Source: Mycobacterium sp. NS-7484
GTDB taxonomy: Bacteria; Actinomycetota; Actinomycetes; Mycobacteriales; Mycobacteriaceae
DNA: 42,294 bases
NCBI RefSeq assembly: GCF_001953975.1
Contig: NZ_MBEJ01000031.1
Location: forward strand, 1-42,294
Reading direction: 5' to 3'
Part shown: piece by piece, positions 16,290 through 24,185 of the stretch
Layout: each line of letters opens with the position of its first letter
Position numbering within the stretch: position 1 is the stretch's first letter
Position numbers and translations under genes: made by a program
The notes under the pieces: generated by a model
The model's database searches: none
What the model saw: the letters and a program-made list of their open reading frames with translations, nothing else
What the model was told of the DNA's origin: nothing

Positions 16290-16933
16290 CTGCGGCAAGG
16301 CGTGGGCGCGGTAGACCCGCCGGACCAGGCGTCGACATCGCGCAACGGCGCTCGGATCTGCTCGATGCTGCCGAACGTGCGATCCGGGCTCATGGGCCTG
16401 ATGTAGGGATCGCCGAGGTGGCCAAAGAAGCCGGCTTTGTGCGCTCGGCCGTGTATGCCGTCTTCCCGAATCGGGCGGCGATCTTGTCCGCCCTGGGCGA
16501 GCGTCAGGCCCGGCGGCTCCTGATCGAGATCACCGAACGTGCCGACGGTTCGGTCGATCTGCGCCGGCGCATGTGGTTGTTCTTCGACGTGATCTGCGGC
16601 TGGATGCAGGACGATCCCAACCTGTATCGCGCCCTCGGCATGCACGCCGCCAGCGGTGACGAGATGCCGGGCATCTTCGATGAACTGGCCGCCGCGGTCG
16701 AGGCCATGCTGCGTTTGTCGCTGGCTGCCGGTGGGGCCGATACCGCAGCGGCGGCGCCGTGGGCCCGGGCGATCGTCGGATCGGCCATGGTCAGCGCGCA
16801 GTGGTGGATCCGGGATTCGGACATGCCCCGGGCTGAGCTCGTCGAACATCTCACGACGTTGTGCTGGGACGGCGGCGCGGCGCTGCCGTTCAACACCTTC
16901 GACGTGAAGGCTATTGACACCGGCCAGTCATAA
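16286..16933 (+). CDS. TetR family transcriptional regulator
   Basis: A 215-residue TetR-type repressor. After a basic N-terminus (RRGRGRPAGPG) come the three DNA-binding helices, with VGIAEVAKEAGFVRSAVYAVF and the usual PNRAAIL following (about residues 40-68). The rest is the helical ligand-binding and dimer domain, with several Trp and Met. I chose GTG 16286 because it overlaps the MarR stop as GTGA; the longer open frame lies inside the MarR gene. The stop codon lies within a 33-bp perfect inverted repeat that also covers the start of the downstream carotenoid oxygenase gene, the likely operator for this protein. Confidence 0.9.
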   Translation: MTAARRGRGRPAGPGVDIAQRRSDLLDAAERAIRAHGPDVGIAEVAKEAGFVRSAVYAVFPNRAAILSALGERQARRLLIEITERADGSVDLRRRMWLFFDVICGWMQDDPNLYRALGMHAASGDEMPGIFDELAAAVEAMLRLSLAAGGADTAAAAPWARAIVGSAMVSAQWWIRDSDMPRAELVEHLTTLCWDGGAALPFNTFDVKAIDTGQS

Positions 16934-16957
16934 AAGACACGATGTCTTTTATGACTG
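16925..16957. promoter_or_regulatory. 33-bp perfect palindrome, candidate TetR operator over the oxygenase start
   Basis: Two 15-base arms are exact reverse complements around a CGA spacer; the core is AAAAGACA-CGA-TGTCTTTT. The palindrome contains the TetR stop TAA (16931-16933) and both candidate ATGs of the carotenoid oxygenase gene (16942 and 16951). No Shine-Dalgarno precedes either ATG, which suggests a start near a promoter within the palindrome. The AT-rich core stands out from the surrounding GC-rich DNA. A role as an RNA hairpin is possible but less likely. Confidence 0.7.
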
Positions 16958-18498
16958 CTCCCGCGGCACCCCACATCGACGGTCCCTCGCGCTACTGGGA
17001 GGACGTTCCCGGTGAACACGATCTGACGCTGACCGAGATCACCGGCGCGATGCCGGAGGGGCTGACCGGCACCCTCTACCGCAATGGATCAGGTCGTTGG
17101 AACATCGGCACGTCGCGGGTGGACAGCCTCTTCGACGCCGACGGCATGGTGGTCGCCTTCGCGATCGACGGCAGCGGTGTGCGGTTCAAGAACCGGTTTG
17201 TGCGCACCGAGCACTACCTGACCACCACCGCGGCCGGCCGGATGGTCAAACGAGGCTTCTCTTATCAGCGCCCAGGTGGCATGCGGGCCAACGCCTTTCG
17301 GTTACCCGCGAACACTGCCAACACCAACGTGATGATCGGGTCGGACCAACTGCTCGCGCTGTGGGAGGGTGGGCGTCCGCACGGCATGGACCTCGACACG
17401 CTCAACACCATCGGGATCTGCAGCCTCGACGGCGTCCTCAAGGGTCCGATCGGGGCCTACTCGGCGCACTACACGTACGACGCGACGACGGATTCCCGGG
17501 TCAACTTCGGTTTCGAACCGTACTACCCGCGCCTTGACCTGCGGCATGTCCGCGGCGCGCCGACGCGGTCCGAAAAGCTGCGACGTCTGCGGGAACTCGC
17601 CGGGGAGGCCATCCCGCGGGTCCGGCTGCGGCTCTACGAGACCGACAGTCGGGGTGTCACCCGGTACCTGCGGGCGGTTCCGCTACCCGGGATGGGGCTG
17701 ATCCACGACATGGCGCTGACGCCGCGGTATGCGGTCTTCATGCTGTCCCCGCTGCGGATCAATCCCTGGGCCGTGCTGGGGCGTCAATCCTATTGGGACG
17801 CCATGCAGTTCAAGGAAAACGAACCGTCGTATTTCATCCTCGCCCCGCGCGACGGCGGCAAGGTCCGGGTGATCGAGACCGACCCGTTCTATATGTGGCA
17901 TTACGCCAATGCCTATGAGGACGGTGCTGACGTGGTGGTGGAGTTGCCACGGTTTGCGCCCGAAACCTTCGGCGGGATGCAGGCCTGGGCGTCCGACAGC
18001 CGCAGCGACATGTCGCAGCTGTACCGGGACGTCACCCCTGAGGCATTGCCGGACACGGTGCGGCTCACCCGCTTCCGCATCACCTCTGACGACCGGGTCG
18101 AGGCAGAACCGCTGGCGCAGATGGGTTGTGAATTTCCCCGGATCGATCAGCGACGGTCAACCCAGCCGCACGCGGTGACCTACGTGACCGTGCCCAGTGA
18201 CGGGGAGGGTAGCGGGGAGGGGATCGGCCGGTTCGACCATGCCGACGGCACCGTGCAGACCTATTGCCCGGCAGGCCACAAACTCGTCGAACCGATCTTC
18301 GTGCCCCGCCCGGCTAGCACCGATGAGACCGACGGCTGGCTACTGACCGTGGGTTACGACGAAACCCAACACCGCAGCCGGCTCATGGTGTTCGACGCGC
18401 CCCGGGTCGATGCCGGCCCGGTCGCCGAGGCGTGGCTGCCGTTCCACCTGCCGATGAGCTATCACGGGGCGTTCACCGATCGGGTCGCTGCGTTCTGA
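16942..18498 (+). CDS. Carotenoid cleavage oxygenase (RPE65 family)
   Basis: A 518-residue non-haem iron dioxygenase of the seven-bladed propeller RPE65/carotenoid oxygenase family. The four iron-binding His are all visible at the expected places: His176 (YSAHYTYD), His255 (GLIHDMALT), His320 (YMWHYANAYED) and His508 (SYHGAF). The second-shell acidic residue in NAYEDG also fits. These enzymes cut alkene bonds of carotenoids, apocarotenoids or stilbenes; the substrate here is unknown. ATG 16942 is used; ATG 16951 would start MTAPAAPHIDG and is equally plausible. The start region lies inside a palindrome that is probably the operator of the TetR gene just upstream. Confidence 0.92.
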   Translation: MSFMTAPAAPHIDGPSRYWEDVPGEHDLTLTEITGAMPEGLTGTLYRNGSGRWNIGTSRVDSLFDADGMVVAFAIDGSGVRFKNRFVRTEHYLTTTAAGRMVKRGFSYQRPGGMRANAFRLPANTANTNVMIGSDQLLALWEGGRPHGMDLDTLNTIGICSLDGVLKGPIGAYSAHYTYDATTDSRVNFGFEPYYPRLDLRHVRGAPTRSEKLRRLRELAGEAIPRVRLRLYETDSRGVTRYLRAVPLPGMGLIHDMALTPRYAVFMLSPLRINPWAVLGRQSYWDAMQFKENEPSYFILAPRDGGKVRVIETDPFYMWHYANAYEDGADVVVELPRFAPETFGGMQAWASDSRSDMSQLYRDVTPEALPDTVRLTRFRITSDDRVEAEPLAQMGCEFPRIDQRRSTQPHAVTYVTVPSDGEGSGEGIGRFDHADGTVQTYCPAGHKLVEPIFVPRPASTDETDGWLLTVGYDETQHRSRLMVFDAPRVDAGPVAEAWLPFHLPMSYHGAFTDRVAAF

Positions 18499-18499
18499 T

Positions 18500-20644
18500 T
18501 CAATTGGGCGCCAACGCGCTTGCGGCCAACCGGCCCAGTACCGGCGTCATCAATTGCGCATACTCGGCGGTGATGTGGTTGTCGTCGCGGAACACCAGGG
18601 TGTCGCCGACGATCACCGGGCACCGCCGGTCGGTGCAGAAGTACTGATCCAGGCGGGCGTACTGACCGCCGCCGGCCCGCACCGCGGCCATTTCGGCGGC
18701 GACACCCGTATCGTTCACCGCCACCGAGCGGTCCGGAGCGCACGCCGTGGCGTCGTCCATATGTGCCGACAGACACGTGGGCACCGTGGTGTGCGGATCC
18801 GGCACCGGCCCGAGCACCAACACCCGGGCCCCGGTGCCGCGCAACTGCGCAACGAGTTGGCGCAGCCCGTCCAGCCAAACCCGGTCGTAGCTGACGAAGC
18901 CGAAGTCCGCGCCGTAGCGGCGCACCATGTCCAACACGATCAACGCCGGAGGTTCCTTTGCAATGCGGGCCAGCACGTCGGCCCGCCACTGCTTGCACTC
19001 GGTGAACTCGCGGTCCAGATACGGGCTCAGGATCGGCAGCTTCATCGGCGGGCAGGTGACCTTGGCGAATGTGTCCAGCCGCCAACCAGATTGTCGCGCT
19101 GCGGTTTCCAGCGCCGGGTGCCACATACCGGCGTGTGAATCACCGATCAGCGCCACCCGGGTGCTCGAATCCACGGCCCCCGAAGCACATTCCGGTATGT
19201 CGATCGCCTGCCACGACAGGACGCAGCCGTTGACGAATACGTGGGGCTTGGTGATATTGCCCAGCGGGGGCGACAGATTCGACGGGACCGCCCGGACATC
19301 GGCCGAGGCGGCGACGGCCGCCTGCACCTGCTGCTCCGGCGTCAGCGTCGGCGCCGCTGCGGACGGCGTGACGATCGCGGCCACCGGGACGGCCGCCGGC
19401 CCGGAACCCGTCGGCACCGGACGCACCGCCAACAACACCAGGCCCGCACACACGGCGACGCCGGTGGCGGTCGCGCCCAGGGTCAGGCTGCGCCATGACG
19501 AGGTCCGCAGCGCGGCGGCGAACCGTGCCGGGTTCTCAACCAGGTGCAAGGTCAGGATCGCCAGACCCAGCGATATCAGCACCAGCGCGAGCCTGCCGGC
19601 CAGCCCCAGCTCGTGACCGAACAGGGCCGGTGCCAACAGCAAGACAGGCCAGTGCCACAGGTACCACGAGTAGGAGACCCGGCCCAGACCGCGCATCCAC
19701 GGCTTCGACAGCAGCCGTCCGACTCCCAGATCGGGGATCGCACATCCGGCGCCGATCACCAGCGCGGTGCCCAACACCGGCAGCACTGCCGCGGAGCCGG
19801 GATAGGGCGTGGAGATTCCGAGTTGCGTGCCGGTGGCCAGGATCAACGCCAGGCCACCCCAACCGACCAGCGCCGCGCACACCGGTGGCAGCGTGCGCCA
19901 GTGGGCCGCGGTGAGCGCGATGAGCCCGCCGGCGGCCAGCTCCCAGGCTCGGGTCGGCAGGGAGAAGAAGGCCCAGGGCGGCATGGTTTCGGTCCAGGCC
20001 AGCGACATCGTGAGCGACGCGGCGGCCACCGCGGTCAGCGCGGCGGCGTACGGGACGGCAGACCGCGGGCTCCGGCCGCTGCGCGCCAGCGCCCATGTGA
20101 TGGCCAGGATCAGCGCCGGCCACAACAGATAGAACTGCTCCTCCACACCGAGTGACCAATAGTGCTGCAGCGGTGAGGGAGCGGACTCGGCGGCCAGATA
20201 GTCGGTGCCCTCGGCGGCGAAGCGGTAGTTGCCGACATACAGCGCGCTTGCGATCGCGTCGGCAAGCACCGACCGGGCCTGCAACGGTGGGAGCAGGACC
20301 GCTGCCCCCACCGACGTCGTCACCAGAACCAGCGCGGCGGCCGGCAGCAGCCGCCGCGCGCGTCCGGCGTAGAACTGCGCCAGGTGGATCGTCCCGGTGC
20401 CCGACGCTTCGCGCCACAGCAGCCCGGTGATGAGGAAGCCCGACACCACGAAGAACACGTCAACGCCGATGAATCCACCGCCGAATCCCGGCAGCCCGGC
20501 ATGGAACAGCACCACCGCCAGCACGGCGACGGCCCGCAAGCCCTCGATGTCGGGCCGAAACTGCTTGCCGGACACGCGGTTACGGCCACTCGCGAGCGTG
20601 TCGCGGCGGGTGTCGGGCCGAGAAGGGGTAGTCACTCTGTTCAC
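18500..20644 (-). CDS. Membrane acyltransferase with SGNH domain (OafA/YrhL type)
   Basis: A 714-residue two-domain O-acyltransferase. The N-terminal acyltransferase-3 domain (about 30-375) has some ten membrane helices and the family motifs FRPDIEGLRAVAVLAVVLFHAG, FFVVSGFLITG and SLGVEEQFYLLWP. After a linker rich in Pro, Ala and Thr comes an extracytoplasmic SGNH hydrolase-like domain (about 480-714) with the nucleophile block LIGDSHAGMW and the Asp-x-x-His pair in RDDNHITAEY. Such proteins pass acyl groups across the membrane to cell-wall glycans or glycolipids. The GTG 20644 start is uncertain because there is no good Shine-Dalgarno; GTG 20635 is an alternative. It converges with the carotenoid oxygenase gene, one base apart. 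Confidence 0.9.
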   Translation of the reverse strand: MNRVTTPSRPDTRRDTLASGRNRVSGKQFRPDIEGLRAVAVLAVVLFHAGLPGFGGGFIGVDVFFVVSGFLITGLLWREASGTGTIHLAQFYAGRARRLLPAAALVLVTTSVGAAVLLPPLQARSVLADAIASALYVGNYRFAAEGTDYLAAESAPSPLQHYWSLGVEEQFYLLWPALILAITWALARSGRSPRSAVPYAAALTAVAAASLTMSLAWTETMPPWAFFSLPTRAWELAAGGLIALTAAHWRTLPPVCAALVGWGGLALILATGTQLGISTPYPGSAAVLPVLGTALVIGAGCAIPDLGVGRLLSKPWMRGLGRVSYSWYLWHWPVLLLAPALFGHELGLAGRLALVLISLGLAILTLHLVENPARFAAALRTSSWRSLTLGATATGVAVCAGLVLLAVRPVPTGSGPAAVPVAAIVTPSAAAPTLTPEQQVQAAVAASADVRAVPSNLSPPLGNITKPHVFVNGCVLSWQAIDIPECASGAVDSSTRVALIGDSHAGMWHPALETAARQSGWRLDTFAKVTCPPMKLPILSPYLDREFTECKQWRADVLARIAKEPPALIVLDMVRRYGADFGFVSYDRVWLDGLRQLVAQLRGTGARVLVLGPVPDPHTTVPTCLSAHMDDATACAPDRSVAVNDTGVAAEMAAVRAGGGQYARLDQYFCTDRRCPVIVGDTLVFRDDNHITAEYAQLMTPVLGRLAASALAPN

Positions 20645-20703
20645 TCGAGTAACGATGGTCGCACGTCAACGGCGATTGGCCCGGGATTTGCGGCCTCTGT
20701 TGC

Positions 20704-20709
20704 TAGCCT
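20704..20709 (+). promoter_or_regulatory. Leaderless -10 element of the RNase gene
   Basis: TAGCCT (TANNNT) ends 7 nt before ATG 20717, in the 72-bp gap divergent from the acyltransferase gene. No Shine-Dalgarno is present, which fits a leaderless mRNA. Confidence 0.5.
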
Positions 20710-20716
20710 CATCCCG

Positions 20717-21124
20717 ATGGGGCGATCACGCATTGCGGTGCTGGCAGTGCTGTGCGGGCTGCTTTCCGGCGCGTGTGCTCCCGCCGGGCCTGAGTCGGCA
20801 CCGCCGCCGGTCACATCGAAGGCCGCGGACGGCACCTGCGCGCTCGACACCCTTCCGCCCGAAGCGCAGAACACCGTGCAGCTCATCGAATCCGGCGGTC
20901 CGTTCCCGTACCCGCGCAACGACGGCGTCGTCTTCGGCAACTACGAAGGCCGGCTGCCCCGGCATGAACGCGGCTACTACCACGAGTACACGGTGCCGAC
21001 ACCCGGTCTCACTCATCGCGGCACGCGCCGCATCGTCACCGGCGGCACGCCGGTGGACAACCCGCCCGAGTACTACTACACCGGCGACCACTACGAATCC
21101 TTCTGCCTGATCGGAGGCATGTGA
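20717..21124 (+). CDS. Secreted guanyl-specific ribonuclease (barnase/N1-T1 family)
   Basis: A 135-residue exported RNase. Residues 1-20 are a signal peptide ending LLSGAC, so Cys20 may be lipidated, although the lipobox is not canonical (Ser at -3). The mature domain (about 40-135) has the barnase-type order: LPPEAQNTVQLI helix, GGPFPYPRNDGVVFGNYEGRLP, then the catalytic Glu90 in YYHEYTVPTPG, Arg104/Arg105 in RGTRRIVTGG, and His125 in TGDHYESF. Cys41 and Cys130 could form a disulphide. By family it cuts RNA after G. The next gene is its barstar-type inhibitor, overlapping by 4 bp, so the pair is a toxin with immunity. Start chosen by the leaderless -10. Confidence 0.88.
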   Translation: MGRSRIAVLAVLCGLLSGACAPAGPESAPPPVTSKAADGTCALDTLPPEAQNTVQLIESGGPFPYPRNDGVVFGNYEGRLPRHERGYYHEYTVPTPGLTHRGTRRIVTGGTPVDNPPEYYYTGDHYESFCLIGGM

Positions 21125-21399
21125 AGACGTATCGGATCGATGGGACCAAGGTGGATTCCAAGGCGGACTTCTTCACCGAGATCGGCCGCGCGGTCAACGG
21201 CGAGGGCGGTTACTTCGGCTCGAATCTCGATGCGCTGGCCGACTGCCTGCGCGGTGGTTTCGGCACTCCCGACAACCGCAGGTTCCGGTTCGTCATGACC
21301 TCATACCGCAACATCAAGGAAGCCCTCGGCGACGACGCCTGGCGCACGGTGCTGTCGATCTTCGCCGTCGAGGGCGTCGACCTGTGGTTGGAGAACTGA
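21121..21399 (+). CDS. Barstar family RNase inhibitor
   Basis: A 92-residue cytoplasmic inhibitor of the barstar family. It begins MKTYRIDGTKVDSKADFF and carries GYFGSNLDALADCLRGGF, the helix 2 block whose Asp and acidic face plug the RNase active site in barnase-barstar; it ends with a short VDLWLEN strand. No signal peptide is present, as expected for an immunity protein protecting the producer before export. GTG 21121 overlaps the RNase stop as GTGA and is preceded by GGAGG 3-4 nt upstream, so its synthesis is coupled to that of the RNase. Confidence 0.92.
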   Translation: MKTYRIDGTKVDSKADFFTEIGRAVNGEGGYFGSNLDALADCLRGGFGTPDNRRFRFVMTSYRNIKEALGDDAWRTVLSIFAVEGVDLWLEN

Positions 21400-21499
21400 A
21401 GCCCGCCAGCAAATAGTAGGCACAGCGGCTTACGCGCGTCCCACGTGCGGAAGATCGGTGCGGCGGCGGCCTGGCAACGGTGCGCTGTGGCAACCGGTT

Positions 21500-21516
21500 G
21501 CACGCCAAGGGCGTGC
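21500..21516 (+). terminator. Small hairpin after the barstar gene
   Basis: GCACGC-CAAGG-GCGTGC, a perfect 6-bp stem about 100 bp after the barstar stop. No U-run follows, so it is at best a weak terminator. Confidence 0.25.
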
Positions 21517-21598
21517 CTGCCCAAGTGCGGTTAAGCTGGCTTTCTGCGTGCCGTCTGGCGCGAGGCAAGTGGCGAGAACAGGCGGGAGCAACACGCGC

Positions 21599-22123
21599 GT
21601 GACCGAACAGCTGCCCATCGAGACGACGTGGCTGATGGCGCGCACCGAGGGATCCACCCACCTGTGGCAAACGCAGTCCGATGACATGGTCGCCGCGCTG
21701 CCGTATTTGCGGGCGACGGTGGTCCACGTCGTCGCCCTCCATGACGGCACGTTGTCGGCCCGGCAGGCTGCCTGCGACAGCTTCGTGGCCACCTTCGACC
21801 GCCCCGCCGATGCGGTGTCCTGCGCGTTGCAACTGCAACTGACACCGTTGGATCCCTTCGATCTGTGCATCGGCATTCACCGCATCCGCACCGGGGCGCG
21901 GTGTCTGCGTGACATCGCCCATGGCGGACAGACCCTGGTATCAGGTGCGACGGCCGCATCGGCCGATGACCTTCCCTCGGGTGCCACCCTGAAACACCTC
22001 GGCGACCATCGCATGGACAACGCCGCCCATCAGATCCTGCAGTTGTGCCACCCTGGGTTGCGCCGCTACCTGCCGGCCCCGAGGATGCCGAAACCCCTTC
22101 TGGCCGAAGTTCTTACGAACTGA
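21599..22123 (+). CDS. Degenerate adenylate/guanylate cyclase-like protein
   Basis: A 174-residue protein resembling the class III cyclase homology domain found at the N-terminus of mycobacterial LuxR-type regulators. Landmarks are ARTEGSTHLW, where cyclases read ADVEGSTxLW; ACDSFVATF, in place of GDSFVVAF; DLCIGIHRI; DIAHGGQTLVSGATA; and the closing ILQLCHPGLRRYL. The first metal-binding Asp is lost, and the stretch after IGIH is shortened by roughly ten residues, removing the NxxAR region that would hold catalytic Asn/Arg. It is therefore probably inactive, and no NB-ARC or LuxR domain follows. GTG 21599 is preceded by GGGAG about 10 nt upstream. It may be a regulatory remnant or a small binding protein. 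Confidence 0.7.
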   Translation: MTEQLPIETTWLMARTEGSTHLWQTQSDDMVAALPYLRATVVHVVALHDGTLSARQAACDSFVATFDRPADAVSCALQLQLTPLDPFDLCIGIHRIRTGARCLRDIAHGGQTLVSGATAASADDLPSGATLKHLGDHRMDNAAHQILQLCHPGLRRYLPAPRMPKPLLAEVLTN

Positions 22124-23203
22124 TCAGTTGAAGGCCAACCAGCTGGGCAGCGCCCGTTCGCGGGAATCGCACAGCACCTGACGGGTGTCGCAGTTACCTC
22201 GGGGCGATCCGGCGCCGCTCCACATGCCACCGGTGTCGCGGCGCAGCACGATCGCCGACGAACCGCCGCCGTCGAGCAGGATCGCATTGTCGGCGCCGAG
22301 ACCGCGGAACAGGTCCTGCATGTTGTCGGGCGTGTAACTGCCGCCCTGGAAGACGTAGAGCAGATCGGCGGAGCGGTTGTAGCCGACGGCGGTGCGCGCC
22401 GCGCTGGGCCCGTTGTCGTTGAGCTGACCGGTGTCGCCGGGCGCGAGCAGTCCGATACCGGCGACCGCGACGAACCGGGCATTTTGATCCAGCAGTCTTT
22501 GGATCACCGGCGAGGCGGAGTCGTAGTCGTCGCGGCTCTTGGGCATCACCACGTACGGGGCCCCGCCCATCGGAAGGATCATGGTGGCCAGGGCCGACCA
22601 GTGCTCGTTGCCGCCGGACAGGCCCTGCTTGCCGGCGTAGGCCAGGGTGCCGGTGACCGCGGCGTTGGCGCGGCCCTGCCCGCGGGTGTTGTCGACGTAG
22701 GCGCCGAGCGGGGACGAGCACTTCGTGTCGCGCCACGAGCCGCCCTTCTGCCCGCGCACGTCGAAGAAGTTGGCGTTGACGGCGATGGTCGGTTGACCCA
22801 GCACCTGCCACGCCGCCAGCGGGGCATAGGTTTCCGACGCCTGCCAGAGCCCTTCACCGGTGCGTGCGCCGGGGGTCCGCTCGCAGCGGGACTGATATCC
22901 CTGATGGGTGTCGACCAGCAACCGCGGGTTGAGCCGGCCGGAGGCGTTCTTCATCGCCATCAGGTGGCCGCCGTTGTTCAGGGTGTAGGCGCGCCCGTCG
23001 GCAGTGAGGAACGGTGCGGCGAACTGGCCGCCGAAGTTGTAGACGAGGTAGGCGCCCTTGGTGTTGGCGATCGCCCCGAGCAGGAGCGCCTTGGCGTCCT
23101 CGGCGCGCGCGATCGGGGAGCCGGTGGTGGCCAACGCCGCGCAGATGGCAGTGGCGGTGACTGTTGCGACCGCACACTTGAGGAGCTTTGCCAGGTACGG
23201 CAC
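22124..23203 (-). CDS. Secreted phosphodiester glycosidase (NAGPA domain) family protein
   Basis: A 359-residue exported protein. Residues 1-34 are a signal peptide ending SPIARA. The mature part is a NAGPA/DUF2233-type domain: VNANFFDVRGQKGG near the start, FVAVAGIGLL, SAARTAVGYNRSADLLYVFQ, and the family's most conserved block NAILLDGGGSSAIVL (about residue 315), where the Asp and Gly-rich loop form the active site. Relatives remove GlcNAc-1-phosphodiester caps or act on cell-wall glycan phosphates; the substrate here is unknown. The GTG start fits a strong promoter with -10 TATTGT 7 nt upstream. It converges with the cyclase-like gene with no gap. Confidence 0.85.
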   Translation of the reverse strand: MPYLAKLLKCAVATVTATAICAALATTGSPIARAEDAKALLLGAIANTKGAYLVYNFGGQFAAPFLTADGRAYTLNNGGHLMAMKNASGRLNPRLLVDTHQGYQSRCERTPGARTGEGLWQASETYAPLAAWQVLGQPTIAVNANFFDVRGQKGGSWRDTKCSSPLGAYVDNTRGQGRANAAVTGTLAYAGKQGLSGGNEHWSALATMILPMGGAPYVVMPKSRDDYDSASPVIQRLLDQNARFVAVAGIGLLAPGDTGQLNDNGPSAARTAVGYNRSADLLYVFQGGSYTPDNMQDLFRGLGADNAILLDGGGSSAIVLRRDTGGMWSGAGSPRGNCDTRQVLCDSRERALPSWLAFN

Positions 23204-23210
23204 GGATTAC

Positions 23211-23238
23211 ACAATAACCACACAGGAAACTCTGTCAA
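23211..23238 (-). promoter_or_regulatory. Sigma-70-type promoter of the NAGPA gene
   Basis: On the minus strand, TTGACA (23238-23233) and TATTGT (23216-23211) are 16 bp apart, close to consensus. The -10 ends 7 nt before GTG 23203, so the mRNA is probably leaderless. Confidence 0.65.
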
Positions 23239-23266
23239 CATCCGTAACAGCCTGGTCACGGCGGGA

Positions 23267-23995
23267 TCAAGGTGTGATCGCTCCCGGGCGGTCGGCGTCC
23301 GTCGGGGCCGCGGCAGGTTTGCGCAGCACCGCCGGGCGCACACGTTCGGGGAGCCCGCGCAGGAGCGCGGCGCATAGTGCGGTCACGGCGACGGCGCCGG
23401 CCATGATCAACAGGCTCGGGGCGGACGGGAACGCGCCCTCCAGCAGCATCGACACCCCGAAGACCACGAACAGCGCCGCGGCCCCGAGTTGGATGGCCCG
23501 CTCGGGCAGATGCTTGCCGGCGATGGCCCCGACCAGGATGGCCAGCGCGTCGGCGGCCACCATGCCGATAGTGGAACCGATCCACACACCCACCCAGTCG
23601 TTGTCGGCGGCCAGCGTGATCGTCGCCAGCATGGTCTTGTCGCCGAGCTCGGCGAGCAGGAATGCCGAGGTGACGGTGAAGAACGCCGGCGCGGTCGAAC
23701 GCTGGGCCCGGGTCGCCTCGTCGTCGGACAACGAGTCGCCGCGCAAGGTCCACAGCCCGAAGAACACGAATGCGACGCCGGCGAGGATGCCGAGCAGGTG
23801 CGTCGGCAGCGCCGCGCCCAGGTAGTGGCCGACGGCGACGGAGATGAGGTGCACCGCGGTGGTGGCCGCGGTGATGCCGATGAGGACGACCCACCAGCGG
23901 TAGCGCAGCGCGAAGGTCATCGCCATCAGCTGCGATTTGTCACCCAGTTCGGCCACGAAGATGACGGCGAAGCTCAAGAGCAAGGCAGCGAGCAC
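23267..23995 (-). CDS. GDT1/UPF0016 family cation (Mn2+) exporter
   Basis: A 242-residue membrane protein with six helices in two homologous halves. Each half carries the family signature ELGDKS/T: Glu16-Leu-Gly-Asp-Lys-Ser21 and Glu116-Leu-Gly-Asp-Lys-Thr121, the acidic residues that bind the cation. Members (yeast Gdt1, human TMEM165, bacterial MneA and Mnx) move Mn2+ or Ca2+ out of the cytoplasm. The GTG 23995 start has AGGAG with 7 nt spacing. A yybP-ykoY-type manganese riboswitch lies directly upstream on the same strand, strongly supporting Mn2+ as substrate. The Shine-Dalgarno itself sits in the loop of a small hairpin. Confidence 0.93.
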   Translation of the reverse strand: MLAALLLSFAVIFVAELGDKSQLMAMTFALRYRWWVVLIGITAATTAVHLISVAVGHYLGAALPTHLLGILAGVAFVFFGLWTLRGDSLSDDEATRAQRSTAPAFFTVTSAFLLAELGDKTMLATITLAADNDWVGVWIGSTIGMVAADALAILVGAIAGKHLPERAIQLGAAALFVVFGVSMLLEGAFPSAPSLLIMAGAVAVTALCAALLRGLPERVRPAVLRKPAAAPTDADRPGAITP

Positions 23996-23998
23996 GCA

Positions 23999-24017
23999 CC
24001 AACTCCTCGGTCGTTGG
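23999..24017 (-). promoter_or_regulatory. Hairpin holding the exporter's Shine-Dalgarno
   Basis: On the minus strand CCAAC and GTTGG pair around a loop that contains AGGAG (24007-24003). This is a possible expression platform for the riboswitch: access to the ribosome binding site would depend on whether this stem forms. Confidence 0.45.
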
Positions 24018-24071
24018 CTGCCGTTGGGGGCTGAACAGATGCCTCCGGCCGGCAACCCAATGGTCTACGGC

Positions 24072-24176
24072 CGAAGGTCTCGCCCACCGGTCGGTGACCG
24101 GTTCGGATACCCGGGCCGCTATGTCGCGCTGCGCGGCCAGTATGTCGAATATCCGATTGGGGGCTACTCCCCTTCG
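24072..24176 (-). ncRNA. yybP-ykoY manganese riboswitch aptamer
   Basis: On the minus strand the leader of the GDT1 gene carries the two conserved parts of this riboswitch class: CGAAGGGGAGUAGC at the 5' end (from 24176) and GGGCGAGACCUUCG at the 3' end (to 24072). CGAAGG and CCUUCG pair to form P1. The intervening arms are GC-rich and can form the two coaxial stems (for example ACCGGUC and GACCGGU nearby). The class senses Mn2+ and turns on Mn2+ exporters, which matches the downstream gene. Confidence 0.82.
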
Positions 24177-24185
24177 CTGCGCTCC

